Origin: Caulobacter endophyticus
Lineage (GTDB): Bacteria > Pseudomonadota > Alphaproteobacteria > Caulobacterales > Caulobacteraceae
NCBI RefSeq assembly: GCF_003116815.1
Contig: NZ_QDKQ01000071.1
Location: 62,001-126,000 of the forward strand
Direction of reading: 5' to 3'
DNA: 64,000 nt
A program made the translations under genes and the position numbers. Positions 42,005 through 53,259 of this stretch are shown here, in pieces. Positions within the stretch are counted from its first letter, which is position 1. The number at the start of each line of letters is the position of its first letter. A model generated the notes under the pieces. That model was given only the letters and a program-made list of their open reading frames with translations, was not told the DNA's origin and ran no database searches.

Positions 42005-43921
42005 ATGGTCGACAGGCAGCGAAAGCTGAGCGAGCGCGATAGCGCCGAACGCAATCGGCTTCTTATCGATTCCATCGTCGACTATGCGATCTACCTGGTC
42101 GATGCGGACGGAATGATCGCCACCTGGAACACCGGCGCGGCGCTGTTCAAGGGATATGCGGCCGAGGAGGCTATCGGTCGCCACTTCTCGATCTTCTATA
42201 CTGAGGAGGACCGCGCGCGAGGAATGCCCGCTCGCGCGCTGGAGACGGCGCGCAGCGAGGGGCGCTTCGAGGCCGAGGGCTGGCGCGTGCGCAAGGATGG
42301 CTCGCGCTTCTGGACCCACGTCGTCATCGACCCAGTCTTCGAGCACGGCGAAGTCATAGGTTTCGCCAAGATCACGCGCGACGTCTCGGCCCGCAAGGCG
42401 GCGGACAAGGCGCTTTACGAAAGCGAGCAGCGCTTCCAGCGCCTGGTGCAGGGCGTCCGCGACTACGCCATCTACATGCTCGATCCCGTCGGCAACGTCA
42501 CCAACTGGAACTCCGGCGCCGAGACCATCAAGGGCTACAAGGCTGGCGAGGTTCTCGGGCGCCATTTCTCGATGTTCTACACGCCCGAAGATCGCGCCGC
42601 TGGCGCGCCCAAGGCGGCGCTGGCCAGGGCGCTCGAGCACGGCAAGTTCGAGGGCGAGGCGATCCGCGTGCGCAAGGACGGACAGTCGTTCTGGGCCCAT
42701 GTCCTGATCGATCCGATCCGCGACGAGGGCGGACGTTTGCTCGGCTTCGCCAAGGTGACGCGAGACATCACCGAAAAGCGCCGCGCTCAGGACGAGATCG
42801 AGCGCACTCGCGAGGCGCTGGCCCAGGCCCAGAAGATGGAGGCGATCGGCCGGCTGACGGGCGGAGTGGCGCACGATTTCAACAACCTTCTCACGGTCAT
42901 CCGATCCTCGGCGGAGTTCCTGCAGCGCGCCGACCTCGCGCCGCGTTGGGGCAAGTACGTGGAGGCGATCGCTTCGGCCTCCGAACGAGCAGCCTTACTG
43001 ACGAGCCAGTTGCTCGCCTTCGCGCGTCGCCAGCCCTTGCGGCCGGAGACGTTCAACGCGGTCGCTCGCTTGGAAGGCCTGGGACAGATCATCGCCGCTT
43101 CGGCGGGCTCGTCTGTCCAGGTCCGTCAGTCCTACGAAGCGCGCGAACTCTGGGTCAGCGCCGATCCTGGACAGTTCGACACCGCGATCATCAACATGGT
43201 GGTCAATGCGCGCGACGCGATGCCGGAGGGCGGCGGCATCACCATCCGCGCAGGACGCGCGGACGGGGTGCCGGCCGTTCGGGGGCACGCCGCAGCGCCT
43301 GGCGAGTTCGTGGCCATTTCGCTGGCCGACACCGGTACGGGGATGTCGATCGAGACCCTCGCCCAGATCTTCGAGCCCTTCTTCACCACCAAACCGATCA
43401 ATCGTGGGACCGGCTTAGGTCTCAGCCAAGTCTATGGCTTCGCCAAGCAGTCACGAGGCGAAGTCGCGGTGGAAAGCCGGGAAGGGGAGGGATCGACCTT
43501 CACGCTCTTCCTCCCCAGGACCTCGGCCGGGCCTGTCGAGGCGGTTCGACCCGAGCCCGAGGAACTCGTCGAGCCGATGCGCATCCTTCTGGTCGAGGAC
43601 AATATCGAGGTCGGCCAGTTCGCCACCGGCATGCTCGAGGAAATGGGGCATGCGGTGACGAGAGTCTGCGATGCCCAATCGGCCCTGTCCGCCCTGGAGG
43701 CGGCGACAGGCGCTTTCGACCTTGTGTTCACCGACGTGGTGATGCCAGGAACGAGCGGCGTCGATATGGCCCGCGAGGTCCGCGAGCGTTGGCCAAGCCT
43801 GGGCATCATACTGACCAGCGGCTACAGCCACGTCCTGGCGGACGGCGCGCACGGCTTTCCGCTTCTAAGCAAGCCATACACGCTCGACAGCCTGTTGCGG
43901 GCCTTGCGCAAGGCCCGCTGA
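42005..43921 (+). CDS. two-PAS hybrid histidine kinase
   Basis: A 638-aa cytoplasmic hybrid kinase. Two near-duplicate PAS domains (about 18-130 and 145-260) share DYAIY, GxHFSxFYTxED and RVRKDG segments, so they arose by tandem duplication. HisKA follows with GGVAHDFNN (His290), then HATPase_c with NMVVNARDAM, DTGTGM and GTGLGLSQ, and a receiver with Asp577 (LVFTDVVMPG). No transmembrane segment or cofactor motif is evident; one PAS may bind haem or flavin but no signature residue shows it. GTG 42002 is an alternative start. It is convergent with the HWE kinase gene 10 bp downstream. Confidence 0.88.
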   Translation: MVDRQRKLSERDSAERNRLLIDSIVDYAIYLVDADGMIATWNTGAALFKGYAAEEAIGRHFSIFYTEEDRARGMPARALETARSEGRFEAEGWRVRKDGSRFWTHVVIDPVFEHGEVIGFAKITRDVSARKAADKALYESEQRFQRLVQGVRDYAIYMLDPVGNVTNWNSGAETIKGYKAGEVLGRHFSMFYTPEDRAAGAPKAALARALEHGKFEGEAIRVRKDGQSFWAHVLIDPIRDEGGRLLGFAKVTRDITEKRRAQDEIERTREALAQAQKMEAIGRLTGGVAHDFNNLLTVIRSSAEFLQRADLAPRWGKYVEAIASASERAALLTSQLLAFARRQPLRPETFNAVARLEGLGQIIAASAGSSVQVRQSYEARELWVSADPGQFDTAIINMVVNARDAMPEGGGITIRAGRADGVPAVRGHAAAPGEFVAISLADTGTGMSIETLAQIFEPFFTTKPINRGTGLGLSQVYGFAKQSRGEVAVESREGEGSTFTLFLPRTSAGPVEAVRPEPEELVEPMRILLVEDNIEVGQFATGMLEEMGHAVTRVCDAQSALSALEAATGAFDLVFTDVVMPGTSGVDMAREVRERWPSLGIILTSGYSHVLADGAHGFPLLSKPYTLDSLLRALRKAR

Positions 43922-43931
43922 CATTCACGGG

Positions 43932-46337
43932 CTAATCCCGCCGGCGTGACGAGGCGACGGCCTGGATGACCTTGTCCATGGCCGCGGGCTTTTTCAGCCG
44001 TTTGACCTCCAGTAAGTCTGGTGGAAAGGCGATGTCGTCATAGCCGGTCAGGAACACGAACGGCACCCGCGCCGTCTTCAGGGCCCGGGCGACCTTCAGG
44101 CTGGGGCCTCTGCCCAGGTTGACGTCGAGCACGGCGCTGGTCGGCATCTCCTCGTCGATCGCGGCCAGGGCGGCTTCCTCCGCCGAGAAGGGGCCCAGCA
44201 CCTGCGCACCGGCGTCCTGAAGCGCCTGGGCGGCCTCCGAGGCCAGGAGGAAGTCGTCTTCCAGCAGCAGGATGCGTTGGCCCGAAAGATCCGGCGGCGC
44301 CTCGTCGAGCGCTTCGTCGAAAACCGTACCCCGATCGGGAACGCCGGTTTCGAGCACGCTGGCGCGATGCATCAGCGGGAAGGCCAGCCGGCACGCCGCG
44401 CCGTCCTGGCCGATGAGCAGCTCGCTCTCGCCTTGAAGATCGTACGGCACGCGGCGCTCTATCAGTTCGCGACCAAAGCCCCGTCGCTCGGGTTCGTCGC
44501 CAGTCTTTGTGCTCGTGGCTTGCTCGCGCCAGAGGAATGAAAGCCAGCGGCGACCCTCCCTCGTCTCAACCGACCAGGACACCTCGATCCTGCCGTCGGG
44601 CACGGAAAGCGCGCCATGCTTGAGGGCATTGGTGGCCAGTTCGTGCACGGCCAGCGTCACAACCTCGGCGGCCTTGGGCGGCAAGGTGAGATCCGGCCCT
44701 TCGACCTGATAAAGGCTCTCGTCCGAGGCCTGCGCGGCCAATTCCTCGCGCACGATCGACGCCAGGTCGATGCCGGTATTGGCCGAGCGGGTCAGCAGCG
44801 CCTGGACCCGTGCAAGTATGGCCAGACGGCCGCGCCACGCGGCGGCGAATTCCTCGAGCGAGGCCGATCCGCGCAGCGTGCGGTCCGATATTGTGCGGAT
44901 CATGGCCAGGGTGTTGCGCACGCGGTGCTGCACCTCGGCCAGCAGGATGGCCTGGCGTTCGGCCGAGCGCTTGGCCTCGGTTATGTTGGTGAACAGTACA
45001 GCGACCTTCCGCTCGGTCGGATCACCCACCCGGAAGGCATAGAGGTCGAAAATCCGGCCCTCCAAAGCGCCAGAGGGCTCCTGGAACCGCAGGCTCTCAC
45101 CGGTTTGAGCGACGCGATCGTAGATCTCGATCCATCGCCGCTCGATCCCGGGCGCCAGTTGTTTGATGGTGCGGCCCGTGGCGTTGGTCAGGCCATTGTG
45201 CTTCTCGAAGGCTGGGTTGACCTCGATGAAGAGCCAGTCGTCGGCCACGCCGTCGGCGTCGTAGAGTATCTGGATGATGCAATAGCCCTCATCCATCGAC
45301 GAGAAGAGCGTGCGGTAGCGCTCTTCCGAACGTCGCGTCTCCTGTTCGGCGCGGGCCCTCATCACCTCGGCCCAGGTCCGCTCCGCGACCTCGCCCATCA
45401 AGGCGATCTCCCGCTCGTCGAACCGATGCGCCGACTGGAAATGCACGAAGAGAACAGCGCGCAGTTCGCCGTCCTTCAACAGTGGCACGTTGACCGTGGC
45501 TCCTAGCGCCAGCGCCTCGTGCGCGGCCTTCTCGGCCTCTGTCAAACCAGGGTCGCCGGCGATGTCGTCGCGCACCACCGTCCTGCCGTCCCGAAACGCT
45601 GCGAGCAGTTCGGGGCCATAGTCGTCGTAGCGATAGCGACCCTCGATACCCGGCACGCCATCGACATAGTTTCGGACCACCGCGATCTCGCCGCCGCCCA
45701 GGTCCTCGGCATAGCCGACGCGGTTGGCCCCGAGACGCTGGCCAAGGGCCTGGGCGGCCACCAGTTGGATTTCGTTGGCGTCGCCCATTGGGCGCAGGGT
45801 GTCGGCGAGTTCCAGCAGGAAGCCCTGCCGTTCCCGATCGCTTTGCAGCGCCGCCTCGGCCGCGTGCCGGCGCGTGGTGTCGGTGGCGACGATCAGGAAT
45901 CCGCCGACCGTGCCGTCGTCCAGGCGGATAGGGGTCCAGGTGGCGGTGAACCAGCTGGTCGGCGGCGCGCCCTCGACGACGTCGAGCTCGAACGGGGCGT
46001 CCTCCCAAAGCTGGGCTTCGCCGGCGAACACGCCCCGCAGGGCCGGACGCAGCGTGGGCTCAAGCTCGGGCCAGATGTCGCAAAGCGGCTTGCCAAGCGC
46101 CCAGGGATGCCGGTTGCCGAGGATCGTCCGATAGAGGTCGTTGTAGATGAGCCGCGCATCCGAGCCCCAGCAGACGCAGGCTGGCTGCGCCATCGACAAC
46201 GCCATATCGACCGCGGCCCGCGCCACCGGCGGCCAGGCCGTGAAAGGGCCCAGCGGCGTGTCTTCCCAGCGAAGCTCCAAGGCCGCCGCCCTCATGCCGC
46301 CATCGGTTTGCGGCCGGCCATTCTTACTCGCGATCAT
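43932..46337 (-). CDS. HWE hybrid histidine kinase with PAS and GAF domains
   Basis: An 801-aa kinase of the HWE family. Order: PAS (about 20-155, with LRWEDTPLGPF and WPELEPTLRP typical of HWE sensors), GAF (about 165-325), PAS (about 340-455), HWE kinase core with phosphoacceptor His in LLAEVQHRVRNTL, the family His in AVHELATNALKHGAL and WxE in LSFLWREQ, and a C-terminal receiver with Asp in AVLDVNLGRG. The receiver's FLTGYDD segment resembles the FATGUY motif. HWE kinases commonly feed the PhyR/EcfG general stress pathway in this class. GGAAGGATC precedes the ATG. Confidence 0.9.
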   Translation of the reverse strand: MIASKNGRPQTDGGMRAAALELRWEDTPLGPFTAWPPVARAAVDMALSMAQPACVCWGSDARLIYNDLYRTILGNRHPWALGKPLCDIWPELEPTLRPALRGVFAGEAQLWEDAPFELDVVEGAPPTSWFTATWTPIRLDDGTVGGFLIVATDTTRRHAAEAALQSDRERQGFLLELADTLRPMGDANEIQLVAAQALGQRLGANRVGYAEDLGGGEIAVVRNYVDGVPGIEGRYRYDDYGPELLAAFRDGRTVVRDDIAGDPGLTEAEKAAHEALALGATVNVPLLKDGELRAVLFVHFQSAHRFDEREIALMGEVAERTWAEVMRARAEQETRRSEERYRTLFSSMDEGYCIIQILYDADGVADDWLFIEVNPAFEKHNGLTNATGRTIKQLAPGIERRWIEIYDRVAQTGESLRFQEPSGALEGRIFDLYAFRVGDPTERKVAVLFTNITEAKRSAERQAILLAEVQHRVRNTLAMIRTISDRTLRGSASLEEFAAAWRGRLAILARVQALLTRSANTGIDLASIVREELAAQASDESLYQVEGPDLTLPPKAAEVVTLAVHELATNALKHGALSVPDGRIEVSWSVETREGRRWLSFLWREQATSTKTGDEPERRGFGRELIERRVPYDLQGESELLIGQDGAACRLAFPLMHRASVLETGVPDRGTVFDEALDEAPPDLSGQRILLLEDDFLLASEAAQALQDAGAQVLGPFSAEEAALAAIDEEMPTSAVLDVNLGRGPSLKVARALKTARVPFVFLTGYDDIAFPPDLLEVKRLKKPAAMDKVIQAVASSRRRD

Positions 46338-46538
46338 GATCCTTCCCAGCCACTCGACGTACCAACGCGCGATGCGGGATTTGGACGTCGTCAGAAAGGG
46401 GCGACCTAAAGGATGGTGATGGAGGGCAGGTCGCCGGCGCCGTGGAACAGTCGCCCTCGAATATCAAAGGACGCTCCTGGCAACGTCCCTTCGCCGGTTG
46501 AATTTCGGCTCCGGACCCTCCAGCAGCAAGGACGACAC

Positions 46539-48698
46539 ATGCCCAAGGTGATCGGCAAGGACACCGGCGCGGCTTCGATCGCGGCCGAGTTCGCCACTGA
46601 ACGCGGTCAAGCCGGCGAGCTTCACCAGATCGCGCCCGACGGCGGTGACGTGCTGACCACCCAGCAGGGCGTTCCTGTCGCCGACGACCAGAACACCCTG
46701 CGGGTCGGCGAGCGCGGTCCCGCCTTGCTGGAGGACTTTCACTTCCGGGAGAAGATGTTCCACTTCGACCACGAGCGCATTCCCGAGCGTGTGGTCCATG
46801 CCCGTGGCTACGGCGTGCACGGGACCTTTACCCTGACGGAGTCGCTCGAGGAATTCACCCGCGCCAAGGTGCTGACCGAGGTCGGCGAAAGCACGCCGAT
46901 GTTCGTCCGTTTCTCGACCGTCGTCGGCAACAAGGGGTCGTTCGACGTCGCGCGCGACGTGCGCGGCTTCGCGGCGAAGTTCTACACCAAGGAGGGCAAT
47001 TGGGACCTGGTGGCCAACAACATCCCGGTGTTCTTCATCCAGGATGCGATCAAGTTTCCAGACCTGGTCCATGCGGCCAAGCCGATCCCCGACCGCGAGT
47101 TTCCCCAAGCCCAGACCGCACACGACAATTTCTGGGACTTCATCACCCTGACGCCGGAGTCGATGCACATGATCATGTGGGTCATGTCCGACCGGGCTAT
47201 CCCCCGCTCGTTCCGGTTCATGGAGGGTTTCGGCGTCCATAGCTTCCGGCTGATCAACGCCGACGGCAAAAGCACCTACGTCAAGTTCCACTTCAAGCCG
47301 CGCCTGGGGCTGCAGTCGCTGACGTGGAACGAGGTCCAGAAGATCAACGGCGCCGATCCCGATTTCCACAGGCGCGACCTTTGGGACGCCATCGATCTTG
47401 GCGCGCCGCCGATCTGGGACCTGGGGGTGCAGCTGTTCGATGACGACTTCGCCGATCAGTTCGAGTTCGACATTCTGGATCCGACCAAGATCATTCCCGA
47501 GGAACAGGTCCCGGTGCGGATCGTCGGCGAGTTCGTGCTCGACGGCCTGGTCGACAACTTCTTCGCCGAAACCGAGCAGGTCGCCTTCTGCACTCAGAAC
47601 GTCGTTCCGGGCATCGGCTTCACCAACGACCCGCTGCTACAGGGGCGCAACTTTTCCTATCTCGACACGCAGCTGAAGCGCCTGGGCAGTCCCAACTTCA
47701 CCCAATTGCCAATCAATGCGCCGCGCTGCCCGGTCAGCAACTTCCAGCAGGACGGCCACATGGCCGTGCGCAACGTGAAGGGGCGCGCCAACTACGAGCC
47801 CAACAGCTGGGGCGGGCCGCGCCAGAGCCCCACGCTGGGCTATCGGCATTTCGACGCCGCCGAGAACGGCCGCAAGGTTCAGGAACGACCCGGCTCGTTC
47901 TCCGATCACTACAGCCAGGCGCGGCAGTTCTTCATCAGCCAGACGCCTATCGAGCAGAAGCACATCGGCGATGCCCTGGTGTTCGAACTCGCCAAGTGCG
48001 AGCGGGTCGACATCCGCCAGCGCATGGTCGCCCACCTGCGCAACATCGACGAGGGCTTGGCGAAGGTGGTCGCCAATGGCCTTGGCCTGCCGGCGCTACC
48101 CGATCCGGCGCCGGCGGCTTCGCCGACGATGACGACCCTGGAGCCCTCCGATCCGCTGTCGATCGTCAAGCGCGCGCCGGGCAGCTTCGCGGGCCGCAAG
48201 CTCGGCATCCTGGTCACCGACGGCGCGCCGGTGGCGCTGGTCGAGGCCTTGACCGAGGCGGTGAAGGCGTTGCCGGCCGTCTACGAGATCATCACGCCCA
48301 AGGCCGCCGGCGCCGTGCTCGACGACGGCACGATCGCGCAGGCCAAGCATAAGATCGATGGCGGGCCTTCGGTTCTCTACGATGCGGTGGTGCTGGCGGT
48401 CTCGGCTGAAGGGGCGGCCCTGCTGGCGAGCGACAAGACCGCCAAGGACTTCGTCAACGACGCCTTCGCCCACTGCAAGTTCATCGGCTACACCGCTCAA
48501 GCCCTGCCGCTGCTCGCCAAGGCGGGCGTCGCGCCGGAAGATCATGATGAAGGCCTGATCCAGATCGACGGCGCAGACGACGTGGCGGCCTTCCTCGCCG
48601 CTTGCGGGCAACTGCGTTTGTGGAACCGCGAGCTGAAGGTCGATCTGGACGCCGCAGCCTTTCTAGAACACGGCGGCAACCCGCCGAGGGGCGCGTAA
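46539..48698 (+). CDS. katE: large-subunit catalase KatE (HPII type)
   Basis: A 719-aa clade-2 haem catalase that dismutates H2O2. Distal His87 is in RVVHARGYGVHGTF, the distal Asn region is NNIPVFFIQDAIKFPD, and proximal Tyr374 is in RNFSYLDTQLKRLG with Arg370. After residue ~560 there is the flavodoxin/DJ-1-like C-terminal domain of large catalases (KLGILVTDGAPVALVEALTE, SVLYDAVVLAVS). ATG 46539 has AAGGACG; the open frame extends 42 codons further without a site. Such catalases are usually induced in stationary phase or general stress. Confidence 0.95.
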   Translation: MPKVIGKDTGAASIAAEFATERGQAGELHQIAPDGGDVLTTQQGVPVADDQNTLRVGERGPALLEDFHFREKMFHFDHERIPERVVHARGYGVHGTFTLTESLEEFTRAKVLTEVGESTPMFVRFSTVVGNKGSFDVARDVRGFAAKFYTKEGNWDLVANNIPVFFIQDAIKFPDLVHAAKPIPDREFPQAQTAHDNFWDFITLTPESMHMIMWVMSDRAIPRSFRFMEGFGVHSFRLINADGKSTYVKFHFKPRLGLQSLTWNEVQKINGADPDFHRRDLWDAIDLGAPPIWDLGVQLFDDDFADQFEFDILDPTKIIPEEQVPVRIVGEFVLDGLVDNFFAETEQVAFCTQNVVPGIGFTNDPLLQGRNFSYLDTQLKRLGSPNFTQLPINAPRCPVSNFQQDGHMAVRNVKGRANYEPNSWGGPRQSPTLGYRHFDAAENGRKVQERPGSFSDHYSQARQFFISQTPIEQKHIGDALVFELAKCERVDIRQRMVAHLRNIDEGLAKVVANGLGLPALPDPAPAASPTMTTLEPSDPLSIVKRAPGSFAGRKLGILVTDGAPVALVEALTEAVKALPAVYEIITPKAAGAVLDDGTIAQAKHKIDGGPSVLYDAVVLAVSAEGAALLASDKTAKDFVNDAFAHCKFIGYTAQALPLLAKAGVAPEDHDEGLIQIDGADDVAAFLAACGQLRLWNRELKVDLDAAAFLEHGGNPPRGA

Positions 48699-48715
48699 GT
48701 CGGGGGAGCTGAAGG

Positions 48716-49309
48716 TCAGGAAAGCCAATCGTCCAAGGCCAGGGCGCGCGAGGAGGCCGTGCGCGCGCCCATGCTGTTGCGCATGATCTCGAGGGCCCAG
48801 GCGTCCCGTTGCGGATCGTCGCTGGCCACGAGGTTCTCCGGAACCCAGAGGCCGTACTCACGCATGTGGGCGTCGGCGGCGGTGAACAGCACGCAGATGT
48901 CGGTGGCGACCCCGGTCAGGATCAGGCGCTGGATCCCCAGTTGCGGCAACAGCACCGGCAGGGTCGTGGCGTAGAAGCCGGAGAACCTCGGCTTGATGAC
49001 GAAGAAGTCCTTCTCGCGGGGCTTCAGCTTTTCGACGATGTCGCGGGCCGGACTTTCCGCGCGAGCCGCGTGGGCGACGATTTCAGCGCGCTCCCCGCGC
49101 CACTGGCCGAAGTTGTCATTGACGTAGATGGTCGGAACTCCGGCCTCGTCGGCCTGAGCGCGAAGGCCAAGCAGGTCGTCGACGATGCTTCGGCAGGCCT
49201 TGCGAAGGGGCTCCGCCCCGGGGAAGGCAAGGTCGTTGATCAGGTCGATGATCAGGAGGCCAACCCCGCTGGGCGACTTGATCGATAGGCATGGATCGTC
49301 CGTGTGCAT
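48716..49309 (-). CDS. isochorismatase-family cysteine hydrolase
   Basis: A 197-aa hydrolase of the isochorismatase/nicotinamidase fold. The catalytic triad is visible as Asp in LLIIDLINDL, Lys in FVIKPRFSGFYAT and Cys in GVATDICVLFTAADA, with the cis-peptide VATD before the Cys. The substrate cannot be assigned; members cleave amides, ureas or vinyl ethers. ATG 49309 is preferred; the frame is open five codons more. It converges on katE with a 17-bp gap. A sequence one base off an EcfG promoter lies about 55 bp upstream. Confidence 0.82.
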   Translation of the reverse strand: MHTDDPCLSIKSPSGVGLLIIDLINDLAFPGAEPLRKACRSIVDDLLGLRAQADEAGVPTIYVNDNFGQWRGERAEIVAHAARAESPARDIVEKLKPREKDFFVIKPRFSGFYATTLPVLLPQLGIQRLILTGVATDICVLFTAADAHMREYGLWVPENLVASDDPQRDAWALEIMRNSMGARTASSRALALDDWLS

Positions 49310-49363
49310 ACCGGCGCAACGCACGAGGGCGCCGACGGCGCCGTCGAGCGTCCAATGACATGC

Positions 49364-49388
49364 AACGGCAGGCGGCCATCGGCGTTCG
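49364..49388 (-). promoter_or_regulatory. weak EcfG-like promoter ahead of isochorismatase gene
   Basis: On the minus strand CGAAC (49388-49384), 17 bases, GTT (49366-49364): one mismatch in -35. It lies 54 bases before ATG 49309. Listed because neighbouring genes are stress-related; it could be chance. Confidence 0.22.
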
Positions 49389-49575
49389 CGAGGCCAGAAT
49401 TATGGCAGCGTTTTCAATCTATTACATTTGATGCTCGCCGAAACGGCGCTGCCCGCGCGCCGTTCTGCCTCCGACCGGGGGCGCCTGTTCCCCCTGCCGG
49501 CTTCACCGGAAGCCAGGGCCGCTGGCGCGGGCGCGCTGCTCTGCCGGCCGCTTCATCGATATCGACGGAGATTTC

Positions 49576-50126
49576 ATGCCGACAGACACCGATGCGCCGA
49601 TCACGCCGGCCAATCTGGTCAAGCAGCCCGGCGGCCAGACCTATGTTTCCCGGGCCATCACCATCGACCGCCCCCGGGAGGAACTCTACGCCTTCTGGCG
49701 CAACCCCAAGAACCTCCAGCGCCTGATGGACAACGTCGAACGCATCGACGTGATCGACGAGCGCCGCTCCCATTGGGTCGTCAAGGGGCCGGCGGGCGCC
49801 GACATCGAATGGGACAGCCTGATCGTCGAGGACCAGCCTGGGCGGCGCATCGCCTGGCAGGCCGACGAAGGCGCCCAGGTCGCCAACCGCGGCTGGGTCG
49901 AATTTCGCGACGGCCCGCCGGGGCGCGGGACCGAGGTCCACGCCCTGATCGAATACGACGCGCCCGGCGGAGTGCTCGGCCGGCTGATCGCCAAGCTCTT
50001 CCAGCGCGAACCCAACACCCAGACCCGCCGCGAACTGCGGCGCTTCAAGCAACTGATGGAGACCGGCGAGATCACGACCTCGGAAGGTCCACGCGGCGCC
50101 GGCCGTCACGAGAAAAAGGAGGCCTG

Positions 50127-50127
<1 letters not shown>
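49576..50127 (+). CDS. SRPBCC-family (polyketide cyclase/dehydrase-like) protein
   Basis: A 183-aa START-like helix-grip protein of the COG5637 type: VSRAITIDRPREELYAFWRN, RLMDNVERIDVIDE, and a beta-sheet ending in FRDGPPGRGTEV, then LIAKLFQREPNTQTRREL at the C-terminal helix. The family binds small hydrophobic ligands in a central cavity; its enzymatic role in this group is unproven. The last ~20 residues are polar and basic (ending GRHEKKEA). GGAG precedes the ATG. The stop overlaps the alcohol dehydrogenase start (TGATG). Confidence 0.85.
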
Positions 50128-51317
<1,190 letters not shown>

Positions 51318-51334
51318 GCCTGGAGGAAAGACAC

Positions 51335-52120
51335 ATGAACGCCCCGCGTCCCCTCGCCGTGGTCACCGGCGCCTCCAGCGGCATCGGCTACGAGCTGGCC
51401 AAGCGCTGCGCCGATCATGGTTGCGACCTGATCATCGCCGCCGACACCTCCCTGACGGAGGCCGCCCAGGTTCTACGGGACCTTGGGGCCGACGTCGTGG
51501 CGGTCCGCGCTGACCTCTCGACCATCGACGGTGTCGACCAGCTCTATGCCGCCGTTTCCCAGGCCGGTCGGCCGGTCGACTATCTCCTGGCCAACGCCGG
51601 ACATGGCCTCGGCCACGCCTTTCTCGACCAGGATTTCGCCCAGGCGCGTCATGTGATCGACACCAACATCACCGGCACGATCTATTTGCTGCACCTGATC
51701 GGCCGCGACATGCGCGGTCGCGAGCAGGGCAGGATCCTGCTTACCGGATCGATCGCCGGCCTGATGCCCGGCTCCTTCCAGGCTGTCTACAACGGCACCA
51801 AGGCCTTCATCGACAGCTTCTCCTTCGCCCTGCGCGATGAGCTGAAAGATAGCGGCGTCACCGTCACCTGCCTGATGCCCGGCCCGACCGACACGGCCTT
51901 CTTCGAGCGCGCCGGCATGACCGACACCCAGGTGGGGCAGGCGAAGAAGGACGATCCGGCCGATGTCGCCAGGACCGGCTTCGAGGCGATGATGCGCGGC
52001 GAGGGCGACGTCGTGCACGGCCTGAAGAACAAGGTGCAGGCCGCGGCGGCGGCTGTCACGCCCCAGTCGGCTCTGGCTAGACAGCATCGCAAGATGGCCG
52101 AGCCCGGTTCCGGAGATTGA
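51335..52120 (+). CDS. short-chain dehydrogenase/reductase
   Basis: A 261-aa classical SDR: NAD(P)-binding VVTGASSGIGYELAKR near residues 10-25, LLANAGHGLG, catalytic Ser in ILLTGSIAGL and Tyr-x3-Lys in YNGTKAFIDSF. The family oxidises or reduces carbonyl groups; substrate unknown. ATG 51335 follows GGAGGAAAGACAC, a very strong ribosome site; an upstream ATG at 51314 overlapping the dehydrogenase stop is the alternative. It is third in the operon after SRPBCC and alcohol dehydrogenase. Confidence 0.87.
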   Translation: MNAPRPLAVVTGASSGIGYELAKRCADHGCDLIIAADTSLTEAAQVLRDLGADVVAVRADLSTIDGVDQLYAAVSQAGRPVDYLLANAGHGLGHAFLDQDFAQARHVIDTNITGTIYLLHLIGRDMRGREQGRILLTGSIAGLMPGSFQAVYNGTKAFIDSFSFALRDELKDSGVTVTCLMPGPTDTAFFERAGMTDTQVGQAKKDDPADVARTGFEAMMRGEGDVVHGLKNKVQAAAAAVTPQSALARQHRKMAEPGSGD

Positions 52121-52167
52121 TGGCTCCGCGCCACGCTTGATGCTTCACGATCGCTATGGGGCGGCCT

Positions 52168-53259
52168 CTACCCGGCGTCGGTCTGCAGGACGCTGCGTCT
52201 GGCGATCAGCGGAAAGGCGATAGTGCAGCGCACGCCGCCCGGCGCGAAGGTCAGCGCGCCTTCGCCCATCAGTTCGTAAGGCACGCGCTGCTCGATCAGC
52301 ACCGAGCCGAAGCCCGACCGTCGCGGCGCGGCGGCGGCGATCTTCACCCCGTGCTCGCACCAGTCGAAAGCCAGCCAATCGACCCCGTCTCTCGCCGCGA
52401 CCGTCCAGCCGATTTCGAGGCGGCCGCTGGCATTGGACAGGGCGCCGTACTTGGTGGCGTTGGTGGCCAGTTCGTGGACGGCCAGGGTCATGACCTCTGC
52501 GGCCTTGGGCGGCAGCAGGATTTCCCGGCCGCCGATTGTGACCCGTTCCTCGTCGGCCACCTGCGCCAGTAGCTCGTCGCGCACCAGGCTTTCCAGGTCG
52601 ACACCCGCGCCTGGACTGCGGGTCAGGAGCACCTGGGTGCGGGCCAGCGCCGACAGCCTGCCGTCGAGATGGGCCGAAAGGTCTTCGACGGTTTCGCTGG
52701 TCTCGGCCGTCCGGCTGACGATCGATCGGATCACGGCCAGGATATTGCGCACCCTGTGCTGAAGTTCAGCGACCATCAGGTTGCGGGCCTGGCCGGCTCG
52801 CACGCGCTCCGTGGTCTCGATCAGGATCAGGAAGGTGGCGACCACGCTTCCGTCCTCGTCGCGGACCGGGGAGCAGGACAGGGTGAAGCAGGCGTCCTCC
52901 ACCGCGCCGTCGCGTCGGAAGGGCAGGGGATGATCCTCGAGCGTCACCGTCTCGCCACGCCAGGTGGCCTCGCGCGCGGGCGCCAGGGTGGCGCGGGCGG
53001 GTTCCAGCGATCCAAGGCCGGCATGGCCAAGATCGTCGCGTCCGTCCAGCAGGGCGGCGTACGCATCGTTGTAGAGGGTGGTGGCTTCGCTTCCGGCCCA
53101 GAGCACGGCGGGAAAGCCGCAGCCGAGCAACACATCGATCGCCGTTCTTCGGCTTTGCGGCCAAGTCTCCGATGCCCCAAGCGCCGTCTCGCGCCAATCG
53201 AAGGCGCGGATGCGGCCGGCCATGCCGGGTGAGGCCACTTCGCCGCTGGTATCCCCCAT
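52168..53259 (-). CDS. HWE-family histidine kinase with one PAS domain
   Basis: A 363-aa soluble kinase. The PAS domain (about 18-155) begins FDWRETALGASETWP, as in many HWE sensors, and includes the conserved LWAGSEATTLYNDAYAALL. The kinase core has phosphoacceptor His168 in ELQHRVRNILAVIRS, the family His in AVHELATNATKYGAL and the WxE motif in LAFDWCEHG. There is no receiver, unlike the hybrid HWE kinase at 43932. AAGGCAATTC precedes the ATG. It converges on the SDR gene and is divergent from the Crp-type regulator. It likely signals to nearby single-domain receivers, but no pairing is shown. Confidence 0.88.
   Translation of the reverse strand: MGDTSGEVASPGMAGRIRAFDWRETALGASETWPQSRRTAIDVLLGCGFPAVLWAGSEATTLYNDAYAALLDGRDDLGHAGLGSLEPARATLAPAREATWRGETVTLEDHPLPFRRDGAVEDACFTLSCSPVRDEDGSVVATFLILIETTERVRAGQARNLMVAELQHRVRNILAVIRSIVSRTAETSETVEDLSAHLDGRLSALARTQVLLTRSPGAGVDLESLVRDELLAQVADEERVTIGGREILLPPKAAEVMTLAVHELATNATKYGALSNASGRLEIGWTVAARDGVDWLAFDWCEHGVKIAAAAPRRSGFGSVLIEQRVPYELMGEGALTFAPGGVRCTIAFPLIARRSVLQTDAG

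Noticed and set aside
46432..46436. GGAAC as an EcfG -35 element for katE
   Set aside because: No GTT occurs 16-17 bases downstream, so it does not meet the pattern although katE is a plausible target.
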